From Apiosordaria backusii (taxonomy: Eukaryota > Ascomycota > Sordariomycetes > Sordariales > Lasiosphaeriaceae), in NCBI GenBank assembly GCA_030549205.1, contig JAUKTV010000002.1, forward strand, positions 3,410,001 through 3,474,000: a stretch of 64,000 nucleotides of DNA, read 5' to 3'. The notes below the pieces were generated by a model. That model did no database searches. It worked only from the letters and a program-made list of their open reading frames with translations, and was not told the DNA's origin. Numbering within the stretch: the first letter of the stretch is position 1; each line of letters starts with the position of its first letter. Below are positions 32,341-44,076 of this stretch, piece after piece. A program made the translations under genes and the position numbers.

Positions 32341-33625
32341 TGTTGGTCACGGTAGTTGTTTGGTGTGGTGTATCCGTAGGAACTTTGTTGTAATGTAGCG
32401 AGCTTGTTGTGGTGTAGTGAGTTTGTTGTGTGTAAAGTGTGTCTGCCTTATGATCAAGGGTGTAGTGTCTGTTCTGGAGAACCAGATTGGCTGAGTAGAT
32501 GACTACAATGAGAACGGAATTGGGAACAGAGTAGATGGCAGTTACGAGAGATTCAATGGTAAAGAGGTGGGTCATAAGAGAACTTATAACACTAGTATTA
32601 TACTAGAGATGAGCTCAGTCATCTGATCATACTTTGGGACTGAAAACCTCAAGATCGCCTTTTCTTTCCGAAATGCCGAGTATGCCTGGGTAATGTACTG
32701 TCTGCCTGTTTCAAAGTTCAAGTCGAGTTGTTTCAAAGAATGTCAAGGTGCGGAAGCCCAATAGTCTGCAATTGGCCAATCCCACACAAACCATATGCGG
32801 GCGTGATGGTTGTCAAAGAGATGGAAAGACCGGCATGCATCTACTGTGCACCCACCGTATGCACCCGCCACCAAAAACGGGATGCTGCCAACCAATGGAT
32901 CTTCTCCAGATGCCGTGTGCGCTCGAAGAGAAAGCCGCGTCTCGTGAAAGAGAAAACTACGTCTCTTGAAGAGACAACCGCGTTTGAACCGCGTCTCGCG
33001 AATAGGAACCTAGCAACTCAGCCACCGCCTTCGACACGGCTCAGGCATTGAACGTGGCCAGAAAATGCAGCCAGGTGTGGGCAAGATAGAACCAATCGGT
33101 ATTCTAATTGGCATGAACGATTCGAAGACTGCTCCATTGGCCTTCCCGCACTCCCCTTTTGTTCTGTTAGAGAATGACGTCGCCGCATTTCCCCCGTACC
33201 TCCTCGTCGGGATAGAAATCTAGATAACCAACAGGGGATCACTGGACCCCGAAGCCGAGAAACCGAAACACGATGAATGGTTGGGCAGGAAGTGCTGGTG
33301 GGAACGGTGTTCTTCACTTGCTTCCCGAGTACCAATCCCTCGGGTTTTCCCGCTGTGCAGTGAGAGTGAACTGTTTGGGCCAATGGTTCGGCCAAGTCAA
33401 GCCACACTCCCATGCTGCCGTGCCGAGGGACAATATCTTCTACGTAAGCTTCAAGACTGTCAATTTAGGAAGAATAGCACTGTAGACAAAAGCAATAAGC
33501 TACTCCAACACTGAACCTGCCTGCCTGATGCCATTACCTTGTCGATCCCGTAGGTATTCCGTAGAGCAAGGAAAAATAAATGTCCGTAACGCCCAACCCC
33601 GTCTGCTTCATCCCAAGCACATCTC
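32341..33625. other. Intergenic, 1.3 kb
   Basis: Upstream region of the split gene and 3' region of the hydrolase. Around 32915-33000 a short degenerate repeat of CGCGTCTC and GAAGAGA occurs. No supportable gene. Confidence 0.55.
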
Positions 33626-34739
33626 TCAGTGATCCTGTAACCACTTCAACATCTGTCCATACGCCGTCTTCTGAGCCTCCTTGATATTCTCATCCTCATA
33701 CTGCCCCACAACCGCAAAACCTGTCATCACGTTAGCCACCTCCCTCTCTCATCAGCCCCATCATAGAAAACTCACCATGCGGCACCCCCGGATACACCTT
33801 CACCTCATGCTCCACCCCACCCTTCCTCATCTCATCCTCCGCCGCAACCCTCACCTCATCAGGAAACATAGGATCACTCTCCACATTCACCAAACTAACC
33901 GGCGCCTTCAACCCCACAAAATCCCCCTTCGACACCATTGTAGCATGCGCTACCGCTCCCGCCTTGATCCACGGCCCCTCCTTCACCTCCCCTTGCTCCA
34001 CATCCGCCCCCTTTTTCTCCCTCTGTTGCCCCAGCAACAGCACATACCTGCCCCCTATACAATAACCCACCGCATACACCCCCCCACCATTCCCAACCGC
34101 ATCTGCAAACTCTTCTTTTGCTGCGTCCAAAACCTTGTGGATAATAGGTAGGATCTTGTCTTCGGTGTGTCGTGCAAGCCACATGTCAATCATGAAGCTC
34201 TTGGCTGTCTCCACAGCTTTGAGCTTGAACATCCCTATGAATCCGCCTCCATCACCACCGGCTTGTATGTCTGCGTCATCTTCTTTGACCTGGGAGTTTG
34301 GGGCGGGGTCACCGGAGAATAGATCTGGCATTACGACGACATAGTTGCCCTCGGTGGAGAAGAGGTCGGCTTGGAGCTGGTTGTTGGTTGAAAGGAGGCC
34401 GGTGCCGCCGGTTAGGAGAAGGAGGAGGCGAGCTGGGGTGGAGGGGTAGGAGGGGGGTTTTGTGATGTAGACCTAAAAGGGGAAAGGTGTTAGCTAAGGG
34501 GATATTGAAGGGGTAAAAGGGGAGCATACATCTATCCCGCCGAGGGTAGTTAACTCCCCCTTTGGAGCTCCGCTACCAGCAGGAGTTGGCCGGTCGGAGA
34601 CGCAGTTGTCGCAGAGTTGTGGCTGTTCGGGGGGAGGAGTTGGGGCGGCAATGGCAGAGAGAGCTGGGGAGTCTTGCTGGTCTTCGGTAGCGTCGCTCTC
34701 AGGAGCTCGGGTGGCTAATTCAGGGTCCGGGACTGGCAT
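33626..34739 (-). CDS. Dienelactone hydrolase family protein
   Basis: Alpha/beta hydrolase likely acting on lactone or enol-lactone substrates in the cytosol. Three exons: 34739-34530, 34472-33776, 33720-33626; introns 57 and 55 bp; product 333 residues. The N-terminal ~70 residues are acidic and Pro-rich, ending in the family motif CDNCVSDRPTPAGSG. Core: VVVMPDLFSGDP; the nucleophile motif GYCIGGRY with Cys in place of Ser, diagnostic of dienelactone hydrolases; DPMFPDEV holding the Asp; and GVPHGF with the His, which is rebuilt only after splicing intron 2. The C-terminus continues to AYGQMLKWLQDH. All three catalytic residues are present, so it should be active. Confidence 0.92.
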
Positions 34740-35730
34740 TTTGGGATTTGTGGGCGACAGATGCGACAGTGAGTGATATATGAGAAGTTTGCAGAGTTAA
34801 GGGACGAGGACGTGGAGATATAAAGCTGTGCCGTTTCTGTTGTGGAAGCAAAGGATGTTTGAGCTGGAGCTCCCTGAAGAGGGGTGATCAAAGCAACGTG
34901 AGCACCCTTGCGGTCAAAAGGCTTGGCGGTGACGTACTGCCGTGTTCCGAGCTTTGGAAGACGACAGCTGGAAGGGTTAGGGTTACAAGACATGGCACTT
35001 GAGGCCTTCACACACACCACCCTCCATTTGATGTCTAGCGAAATTTGGCTTCATGAACACTTCAAAACCTTCAAACCTGCCCAGTGGTGTTTCTTTCCAT
35101 ATCTTTTTTGAGATGCCCCGCATCATATTCTCGGTCTCAGCACGATCGCCAACATTGAGGTAGGGAGAAATGCACAAGTTCACAGATCTAGTTTACATAA
35201 AATAAGGTGTTTAGAAACCCACACGGATGGAGACGCTACTATTGAAGAAGGCGAAAAAGCAGACTCATATTGTTGTCATTTTCAGTGCCGCTGAGGCTGA
35301 TGCTTTCTGCAACGGGCTCCACTGCGCCCCCATTGTATGTACATGCGTCGAGAGGCTGTACCTGCCTTGCTACCCAGATAGGTTTCTAGGTCGGCAATCA
35401 CAATGAGGGCGCAGGCAGCTGTTTTTAAGGTTCTGCATTCATCGTCTATGCTGTGAGGCGATCTCCCCAATCACCCATGGTCATGGCTCTTACAACTTAT
35501 GGCCCTGTTTTACAGAAAGCGAGCCGACGAATCAGATGCCGTCATGTCAATCTATCCTGTAACTTCGGACAAGAGGTGAGCTGACGAGCCTTCTTGTAAA
35601 GACAAACTTCCTGTTCTCCATGAAAATGATCTGCCCTAGGGGGAAAACAGTATAAAGTGTCGTAAACCCCGTGGTGCTGGCCTGGTATCAAGAATGATCT
35701 GGGTTGACTTCAGAAAACCAAGCGTTGACA
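34740..35730. other. Divergent promoter region
   Basis: About 1 kb between the hydrolase and DUF3176 genes. Nothing supportable as a gene. Confidence 0.65.
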
Positions 35731-38029
35731 ATGGCATCCGATTTACCGCTACATGGCGGGCATCAATACACACCGGTCCCTGGGCCTCCATCACCGCAAT
35801 CCACGGCCACCGCCTGGCGCGTCTCAATGGAACCTCCATCGGTACTCCTTTCACCACCAAGTCGCCAAAATAGTCCGATCTCATCTTCGCTGGCAACCGA
35901 ACACAACAAAACATCGAGTAATATAACCTTCGTTCCCATCCTGGATGCAGACGAGGATCCACAGTACAGCAATACACCACCGAAAGAACCGGCGTCTCAA
36001 ATCTGGTTGACAGTCAGCAGTTGGTGGCCTGAGATCGCCAGCATCGTACTCAGCCTCTTGTGTATCCCAGCCGTCGTTATTCTCTTACGCAGCTATGACA
36101 GGCGCCCCCTGGCTGACTGGAACCTTACCATCACACTCAACACCGTCATTGCTTTCATCTCCACCATTTGCCGAATGTCTTTCATCTATCCCCTGGTGCA
36201 AGCCCTTTCTCAGCAGAGATGGAACTGGTTCAAGACCCCGAGGTCCCTTGACGATTTTCGTGTTTTTGACGAAGCCTCAAGAGGGCCTTGGGGGAGCCTG
36301 ATACTGATGGTGAGGATGAAGGGAAGGTAAGCAACCAGAACTTGTTTAATAGTTGGTTTATGGGTATTTGATGTTGACAAAGTGCATATGAAGGCCTCTG
36401 GGAATCCTTAGCTGCCTTGTACTCATCACAAGCATTGCTACATCGACTCTCACTCAGTCTGTCGTTACTTACCCCAGTCACATGGTGCCTGTCATAGGAA
36501 ACGACACGGCTATCGCTAGAAAGGTTGATGAGTTTTATTATACCTCAGGCGTCCGTGCTAGTAAGTAAAATCCTTAGACGACAGCGTTCTTGGAAATATT
36601 AGAGCTCAACTAACACATGGTACAGATGGACGCTTATTCCCTATTCAACAAGCCTTACGCAGCAGCGGCTCTGTCACGCCCACCCAACCCTTGCCGTATC
36701 TACCCCCAATCTGCAGAACCCCCGAGTGCACCTGGCCCGAATTCAATACCATGGCAGTTTGCGTGAACATGACAAGTACGACCAATAGACCAAGCCACAA
36801 TACCCGGGCTAACACACGCGAGCAGACGTCACAAACCTCCTCACATACGATGACTTCATCCCAGGAACTCCAGAGTGGCACAGAAACGGGCGTCCCCGAA
36901 CAAACGTCAGCCTCCCAAACGGAGTCAAATTCCAGCCCTACCCCTACAACATCAAAGCCGGCAAACAAATAGGCCTCGAAATCGCCATCGGAGCAGGAAT
37001 CACCTCCAACTGGTCCGAGCCCCAGCAAAACCAAGTCCTCGCCTCCCTCTCCTTCAATGGAACCGAAGGCCAAAAAGCCGAGCTCACCAGCGTTTTCCTG
37101 CTATACTCCCAGCCCATCCGAGCCACAGAAATCATGTTCCACCACTGCGTAAACCGATACAACATGTCCATATCCTCAAACGTTCCCAAAACCCAACTGC
37201 TCTCCTCCACCACCAAGGTCGAATACCACGACGACGAACACCCCCGCATGTACAAATACCTGATCGACCCCCAAGACCCAAACATCACATACAAATTCGG
37301 CTCAACCTCCAACTTATTCATCGTCGACATGCTGGCCGAGTTTTTTCTCGAAGACGCGGTCAATTGCACAGGCAGGAAAGCAATGGGTACCATCCAGGAT
37401 ATGTTCTCCATCTTGCTCTACCAACTTCCTTTCTCAAGACCAAACCAAGACCAAGACAGCGACGACCCGCTGGGTAAAGATTTGTTTCAGTACGACATCA
37501 TCAGGAACATGTCCTTGAATATCGCTATGGGCTTGACGAATGTGTAAGTCCCCCATACCCACCCATACCTACCCCAAGCTCCCCCCCAACAAATAACCAT
37601 CCCGCTCACATTTTCACCACCAGCATGTTCGACAACAGAACCCTCGCCCTCTCCAGCGTCGTGCCCGGGACAGCCTGGCAAGAGGAAACTTACATCTCCG
37701 TCCGCTGGGAGTGGCTCTCCCTCGTGGCCGCCCAAATCGGCCTCTCACTTCTCGTTCTGCTGATAGTGATGATCCAGACATCAATCCTCGGTGTGCCAGT
37801 GGTGAAGAGCTCCATACTCCCCGCTTTTTTTGCCGTTGGGTTGGCTGAACGAGCAGAAGCTGAGCGTGGGCGGAGGGATCCCATGCTCGATCATCAAGTT
37901 TATCAAGAAGTCAAGGGCAGCAAGGAAAAGGGCGCAACACCCGAGGAGAGTTATGCATTGATGGGTGACTTGCAAAAGACACAAAATGGGAAGTGGGTGT
38001 TGGAGAGTTTATATCGTCGTCGACATTGA
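35731..38029 (+). CDS. DUF3176 membrane protein
   Basis: Five exons: 35731-36326, 36394-36560, 36626-36775, 36826-37543, 37624-38029; product 678 residues. Introns are 67, 65, 50 and 80 bp, all in phase. Start is the first true ATG at 35731. Domain core: WWPEIASIVLSLLCIPAVVI (helix 1), LTITLNTVIAFISTICRMSF (helix 2), then the DUF3176 hallmark ALSQQRWNWF and DDFRVFDEASRGPWGSL, helix 3 after the first join (LGILSCLVLITSIATSTL), a large extracellular part with several N-glycosylation sites and Cys pairs (CRTPECTWP, FHHCVNRYN), and a final helix (LVAAQIGLSLLVLLIVMIQT). Function of the family is unknown; it is expanded in filamentous ascomycetes. Confidence 0.9.
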
Positions 38030-38414
38030 TGCCTTCACGTAATCATCTGCACCATAAATAGATTTTGGATGGTTTTATTGGCTTCTTCCTATTCAAACAA
38101 CACCAGGTCCACGATATGCTATGCTATAATAATATACGTACTTTCAAAAAAGTACAACAACGCAATGCCATGCGCGAAAATGCAAAATAATACAAAACAA
38201 AACAACAAACCCAAACTCCCAATCCCAGAATTAATACAACAAAGTCCCAAACCCCCCAACAAAACAGGGGTATCATTATCCTTTCTTCTTTTCCTCCGCA
38301 TATCATATCCCCAGAGTTGGTTTAAACACCCCCCTCCCATAGTTCCCATAAAATAACCTCAAGCCACATCCACACAACCTTATTCCAACCTCCCCTCCCC
38401 CTTCCCCAGACCTC
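38030..38414. other. Intergenic between convergent genes
   Basis: 385 bp, A/C-rich 3' UTR-type sequence; nothing else seen. Confidence 0.7.
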
Positions 38415-39920
38415 TCACCCTTTAACCCAACAACTTCGACACCCTCTCCCTAACCACCTCATTACTCGGCTCCCCCCCAACACTAACAACCACCATCTCC
38501 CTCCCCCCACCTTCACAACCCGAATCCACTCCGGCGTCACCTCCATCGCCAACAACCTAACACAAACCCCCGCGTCCTCCCCACTAACCGGCGTCCGCAA
38601 GCTATCCTTCACCTTCCCCAAAACCTGCTGCATCGTAAACGACACCCTCGCCTGGCCCCGGCCCCCACTAGCCTTGCACAACATCCCAATCACCGCCGCG
38701 ACATCCCCCGCCCTCTGCAGCGCCGCCCGTCTCTGCAATTCCTCCGGCGTAGGGCCCTCAGAAACATTCCTCATCTCCTCCTCCTTCATCTTGATCCTCT
38801 CTAGCAAACTCATCCTCGTCCCATCAGGCTTGACCGCCTCGTCAACCTTCTTCGCAGCTTCCTCCTTAGCGGCAAGCTCGGCCTCCTTCCTGGCTTGGAT
38901 CCCAGCCTTGAGGGAATCAAGGGTTGTCTGCTTTGGGATCGCAGCTTTGATCAAACTCTCGCATTTTTTAATGGCGGCCTTGGGGAGCGTGCCGAGGAAT
39001 AAAGTGACGTTGTTCTTGTTGGAGGACAGCCACAACGTGCGGAGGTTGGATTCGAAATCCATGTTTAATTTCGCTTCCCTGATCGGGCCGGCTGGCAGAG
39101 ATGGCGAGAAATCAATGCAGATTTTGGCGCGGCCATAGTCGGAGAGGAGGAACGGTGCTGTAGGAGAGGGTTTGGCTGGGGACCAGTTTAAGACTCCAAG
39201 CAAGCGCTGGATATCGGCGACGGTTACCTGACGCTTTCCCCAGGTGCGGGTGATGCTAGGGTACAAATCGCGGAGGTCAATCGGGGAGTTGGTGCCGTTG
39301 TGCGCGTACTGCATGCTGAGGGACTTGAGGAAGGCGGCTTGCATGTCGAGGAGGTCGAGGAGTTCTTGCGGGAGGTCAAAGTCATTTTGGGCAGGGAGGG
39401 CAGCAACAGTCTTGGTGCGCTTCTTTTGGAGGGGGGATTGGATGTTGAGGCGCTCGAGAAGGGAAGAGGTTTGAGTGGAGGAGGAATCGCTGTCGTCGTC
39501 GGCTTGGTGTGAGCGCTTCCGGCTGGGTGTTGACACGGGAGCGGCGCGGCTTGGGGTTGGGGTTGGCTTGGCCGGGGCGGCATTCTCTGGCAGGGCGAAC
39601 GAGACGGTCTTCTTTTTTCTTGACACAGGAGTGGCAGTGGCGATTGGTCTCGCCTCAGGCTCCCGGCGCTGCTTCTTGGGTGTGGAGTCCCCTTCGTCCT
39701 CGACCTTTCTCTTTTTCGACGTGAGAACAATCTCAATGTTGGAGGTGCGACCAAAGATGGTGTCGGTGGTGGCCTTCTTCTTCTCAGCAGCGACGTCCTT
39801 CCCGAGGGTCTGGAGCTTGGAGATTTTTGTGAAGTTGGCGATACTCGACGTGGCAGGAGGGTTCTTGGTGCCCCTGGTGCTGGCGGCGGACCGCGTCTTA
39901 CGGGAAATTACACCGGGCAT
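38415..39920 (-). CDS. CDT1: DNA replication licensing factor Cdt1
   Basis: Loads the MCM2-7 helicase at origins together with ORC and Cdc6. Single exon of 501 residues from the ATG at 39920. Layout: basic disordered N-terminus (MPGVISRKTRSAASTRG) with SP/TP sites, middle winged-helix region with LPQELLDLLDMQAAFLKSLS, RDLYPSITRTWGKRQVTVAD and RLLGVLNWSP (about 190-250), a linker GTRMSLLERIKMKEEEM (the TSLLERI-type motif), and the C-terminal winged helix (LQRRAALQRAGDVAAVIGML ... SFTMQQVLGKVKDSLRTPV). The end WIRVVKVGGG then runs into an implausible Trp/Cys-rich tail. In the +1 frame the tail reads REMVVVSVGGEPSNEVVRER to a stop at 38422-38424, so the C6 run at 38503-38508 probably lost one base. 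Confidence 0.85.
   Translation of the reverse strand: MPGVISRKTRSAASTRGTKNPPATSSIANFTKISKLQTLGKDVAAEKKKATTDTIFGRTSNIEIVLTSKKRKVEDEGDSTPKKQRREPEARPIATATPVSRKKKTVSFALPENAAPAKPTPTPSRAAPVSTPSRKRSHQADDDSDSSSTQTSSLLERLNIQSPLQKKRTKTVAALPAQNDFDLPQELLDLLDMQAAFLKSLSMQYAHNGTNSPIDLRDLYPSITRTWGKRQVTVADIQRLLGVLNWSPAKPSPTAPFLLSDYGRAKICIDFSPSLPAGPIREAKLNMDFESNLRTLWLSSNKNNVTLFLGTLPKAAIKKCESLIKAAIPKQTTLDSLKAGIQARKEAELAAKEEAAKKVDEAVKPDGTRMSLLERIKMKEEEMRNVSEGPTPEELQRRAALQRAGDVAAVIGMLCKASGGRGQARVSFTMQQVLGKVKDSLRTPVSGEDAGVCVRLLAMEVTPEWIRVVKVGGGRWWLLVLGGSRVMRWLGRGCRSCWVKG
38503..38508 (-). other. Probable single-base frameshift in CDT1 homopolymer
   Basis: Six C on + (six G in the gene). With seven, the conserved-looking C-terminus of Cdt1 continues in frame to 38422. 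Could be a sequencing or assembly error or a true late frameshift affecting about 30 residues. Confidence 0.65.
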
Positions 39921-40702
39921 TGTGTTCTGTTTCTTCTTGCCAGTATTGTTTTGTTGGAGGTGCGGATGGGCAGTCGCAGATGGGGTATCTTGAAGATGGT
40001 TTGGGAAGGGAACGACGTCAAAAAAACAGCTGGGAAGAGCAATGGGAGAAAGCAGAAGCAAGTGCAGGTTGAAGTCGAGAGTGGATTGCTAAAAAGTGAA
40101 GAACGCGAAGGAGCAAGGCAGGGATCTGGGATTCCTGCCCCTGACGCGACGCGATTCCAGCACGCGTAAATTGGTCGCGACAAACGCGAGCAGGCGGGCC
40201 ACAGCACGGACTGCGCTCCACACAGGCCTATTGTCAGCCAACCCATTGTCCAATGAAATGACGAGGTTTTATTTTCTTGGCGACCTCCTGTGCTCGTGTT
40301 GCAAGAACAATGAAAATGCGTCATGGAATGGCATGGGACACTGATCATGGTCTCCGACTTTGGAGTGGCGGGCAAAAGTCTGGGGAAGTCTGGGGCGTAA
40401 CGATATGGATTTTGAAGACTGGTGACCCATGACAACCGGTTCGAGGTCAGACCCCTTTTCTAACAAACCATCAGATCACTTATGGATACGGATATCAGAC
40501 TCAACATCAAAAGAACACCATAGTCACAGAATGCTTCAAGTGAAGCTCAACACTCATGGTACATCTATGTCGTTTCTTCATGGTATCATTAATATGCTAT
40601 TTTCCATACACATTCCCGATTCCTTTTCCCCCATGATTGCCGTACCCAAGCCCACCCCATTTTGTCCTTTACTCCTTTATTGTACTTCTCAGTCTTGCCT
40701 AT
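39921..40702. other. CDT1 upstream region / 3' region of the ArAE gene
   Basis: About 780 bp, no gene. Contains an MCB-like cluster rich in CGCG near 40142-40195. Confidence 0.65.
40162..40167. promoter_or_regulatory. MCB box (ACGCGT) upstream of CDT1
   Basis: Palindromic ACGCGT about 245 bp from the CDT1 ATG, flanked within 30 bp by more CGCG cores (GACGCGACGCG, GTCGCGA, AACGCG). In yeasts such sites bind MBF and drive G1/S expression; S. pombe cdt1 is an MBF target. Function here is inferred. Confidence 0.55.
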
Positions 40703-43700
40703 TTACTGCAACAAAAGCGCATCCTCATCCAACACACCAAACAACCCTTCAATCTCCTTCGCCACCACCTTGAGCTCCTCCGACACCTGACCCGTAACCA
40801 AGGCATAGGCATACAGCAGAGCATAATCTCTCTCCTCTACGTTCAAATGCGCCAGCTTACCCAATCCTCCCATCCCCATCCCCATCCCCGACGACCTGAT
40901 ACTACCACTTCCCGCATTAGAAGAAGAAGAAGAATAGTCCAGCACCACGCTAGGATTGTGTTCCTTTCGGAACTGGAAAATCTTGGCCAGCAGCCTGTCC
41001 CTCGTCCTGTCCACACTCGGCACGGCATCCGTCAGGGGGTACTCCAGCATCAGCGATGAAGCCAGCACTTGGAACACATGGCAGATACGCTCGCACAGCT
41101 GCGCTCTTTCGTCAGCCGTGTACATCAGCAGCGCCCGTTCCCCCTCCGTCAGACTTCCTTTCCTCTGCGTGACAAGTGACATGGCGTAAAACGCGTCCAA
41201 CAACCGGTGAGCACACCCCATCAGACGAGCAGATTGTTCCGCTGGAAATGGACCTCGGAGCTCGAATTCATTGGTCGCGCTCCCACGAAGTGCATCCAGG
41301 CGGGCGGCGTATTTTTGCAGTGCAGCCTGCTCTCCAGACCGCAAATAGGACCGGGAACAGTCACTCCTGAGCAGGATAGCAAGTGGCCCACGCTTCCAGA
41401 TGAGTCCCATCTGGAGGTACAGCATGCTCAGGCCTTCCTTGAACTTTCTGCGTGCCGAAATGGGCCAGACCAGCCGGCAAATGACCAATCCCCACATGAT
41501 ACCAGCCGTGACAGCTACGAAACGGTGCAAAAGGATCTCTCCGATGATCGGGTTTGAGCCGCCTTCGTCGTCGTCATCATCGTCGACCTTTTGTGACAGG
41601 CTGTACGCATACAGAGTCGATACGTTGTAGGCGAGCAGCGTGATTCTACCCAGCGGAGCCTTACCCCACGCAACAATGACAACAAAGGCCCAGAAGGCCA
41701 CGAAGGCGCCCAGGGGAATGAGCCCTAGTGCGCTTCCTTGCGTGACCGTCCAGTTAATGCCCGATGCCGAGATGCCAGCCACAGTACCCATAAATCTGGC
41801 CCAGCCTGTGGTGTTGGATGCGCCGACAGTCATGGAGCACACAATCATGAATGAAAGCAAGCCCCATTCGCCTCTCCAGTGCTGGTAGGTATCCTTAGTT
41901 TGCGGGATGAATGCAAACATGGCCCAGAATGCTGCTCCAGCGCCGACTTTTAAGCCGAACCGGACTGTCCTCGTGTTAGCGTGATCATTCTCTAAATGCA
42001 AAGAAGTAGGAGAACCGCAACCCACTATCATCTCTTGCCACCTTCCTCAGCACCCGGAGAAGCTTCTGGGAGATCGTAGCGATAACCTTGTTCGTCCCAG
42101 GAACAGCACTCCAAGCGTACGTGTCACGCCGCTGCACCATGGAATCCGCAATTCCCCTCGGCATCTGACTCTTCTTGATCGGCTTGATCAGCGTCTCCCG
42201 CTCCGAATTGTCAAACGGTAGCGTAATCTTCCGGTTGTTGTACCCGCGCCTGTTGCCCCACCACTTCACCCAGTGCCAACTCCGTAACCTGTGCTCGTTG
42301 GCAAACTTCAAGTCATCCAGTACGTCCAAATACTTCTGCATTTCTTCTCCAAACGCCTGAAGACTGAAACTGAAGTGGCCACATGCCGCCGCTACCTCTT
42401 CAAAGTCAGCTTGGATACTAGCCGATCTCGTACGATCCAGCTCGAGGTGCTTGTACAGCTCCTGAAGAGCGTCAGCCCTTGCCCCATTGAAGAGAGACAG
42501 AGCATCAGTAAGGCTCTGGCGAAAGTGATCATTGATATTGATTTCGTAGTCCGGGGCCGTGCCAAATGGTGGGTCACGTAGTACTTCGGAGAGCGTGTAC
42601 GCTAAGGACTTCATGGAAGGGCCCAAGAGGTTGATGAAGAGCTCGAAAATATCAGAGGAATTCCGGAACGGGATGCTGGCAGTAGTCGCATCCGACCGGC
42701 GCCGGTCCTTAACCCGGCCTCTTTCGTCCTCGTTGCTCTCGTCTGACGCCTCGTCAATTGCTGACAGTATACCAAACCCTTTCCCGCTCTTAAGGGTGTT
42801 TGACAACGTCCGCTGCAAGACGGGTGAGTAGAGTGATGCGGCCGGAGACATCATTCCAGACCCCAGCATCATCGACTCCCTCAACAGCGCAAACTGCGTA
42901 TTAGCCGCACTCCTCAACCCACCAATCGACTGTGCTAGTCTTTCCATAGACCTTACGACAGCCCTGTCGAGCTGGTATAGCTTCTCCTCTCCCAAGAAAT
43001 ACCGCTCAAACTTTGATTCCCGTAGGTTCTTAATCATCTGAGGATACACGCGGTTGTATGAAGCCGAAGCGGCCGCAAATTCGCCCGACATCACATCCTC
43101 CTCCGAGCCACTGAGAAAACCGCTAGTAATCAGCGCCAGCATATCTCCCAACGACGTCGAAGACTTGGTCATCGTATCCCTCAACAACGACCTTGCCGAA
43201 ACCCTCCAAACTAACAGGTTGACCGCGGTAGTAGCACTGACCCCCAAAAAGAACATCTTGAGGATCTGAACAATCTTTTGATTCGAGAAAACCCCCGTCA
43301 ACACCGCCGTCTCCTTGGTCACCACCCCAATAATCGCGAGAGATGCCAACGTGCCCCCCACATCCACCAACGGATTCCCCATCCGCTGCTTCACCCACCC
43401 AATAAACCCAAACCCTCCCCCTATGAAGACAGCCAGTACCAGCGCATGCGCCAGAGGAACCAAATGCCACTCCGCCCCCACCAGCACCGAAGTCGCCATC
43501 GACAAGATCGAGAGAATCTGCGCGTACGCCACCGCAACAATGGCAATCATCACCGCCTCAATCATCGACCCGGCGGACCTCGCTGGATGGAAATAAACAG
43601 TCAGCGTGGCCACCACGTGCTTACCGTCCGGCCGGCCCAGCCAGTCGGAGATTGGCGCCCAGAAGGTAGCAAGACTGCCGATTGTGTATGCCAGCGTGCA

Positions 43701-44076
43701 TTTCAGCACGCCGTGGCCGACTGGCGAATCGAGCCAGCGGAGGGTCCAGGCGCATTTCTCGCGGGTTTTTTGGGCAAAGGCAGAGAAGCGTTCGGAGAAG
43801 GAGTTCTCGTCGTGGGGGAAGAGGGTGAGGTCGGAAAGGGAGCGGGAACGGGTGCCGTCGGTTTGGGACGATAGGCCGGAGCTGCTGCGGAGGGTCAGGA
43901 TGCGGCGGGAGCGCTCGCCGGTGGCGGGGATGATGAAGGTGCCATTGCGCAATTTCTGAGCATTGTTAGCTGAGAATCATGTCGCGTGATGGTGTTCAAA
44001 CAAGACATACACTTCTCTTGGAGGGCCTTCGCGGTGGCCATTGGCCTGACGAAGGCGGTGTCGGAGAGGAGCTCAT
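40703..44076 (-). CDS. BRE4/aromatic-acid-exporter-like membrane protein (ArAE_2 type)
   Basis: Three exons: 44076-44011, 43955-42026, 41964-40703; product 1,085 residues. First intron is 55 bp (GTATGT, branch CTAAC, acceptor GCTCAG), second 61 bp. The start at 44076 gives MSSSPTPPSSGQWPPRR in phase with KLRNGTFIIPATGERS; a downstream ATG in another frame (44041) does not splice in phase. Two membrane halves: an N-terminal group (VLKCTLAYTIGSLATFWAPI, HVVATLTVYFHPARSAGSMI with the FHP motif, helices to about 43200) and a C-terminal group (RFGLKVGAGAAFWAMFAFIP, GEWGLLSFMIVCSMTVGAS, and on), each followed by a long helical cytosolic part. Fungal members resemble yeast Bre4 and plant/bacterial FUSC-type exporters of organic or aromatic acids. 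Substrate unknown. Confidence 0.9.
43956..44010 (-). other. First intron of the ArAE-like gene
   Basis: 55 bp, donor GTATGT, branch CTAAC, acceptor GCTCAG. This is the only join I found that keeps an in-frame ATG-initiated 22-codon first exon. Confidence 0.75.

Noticed and set aside
44013..44041. ATG at 44041 as start of the ArAE-like gene
   Set aside because: It leaves the first exon out of phase with the conserved KLRNGTFIIP block for every consensus splice; the ATG at 44076 works.
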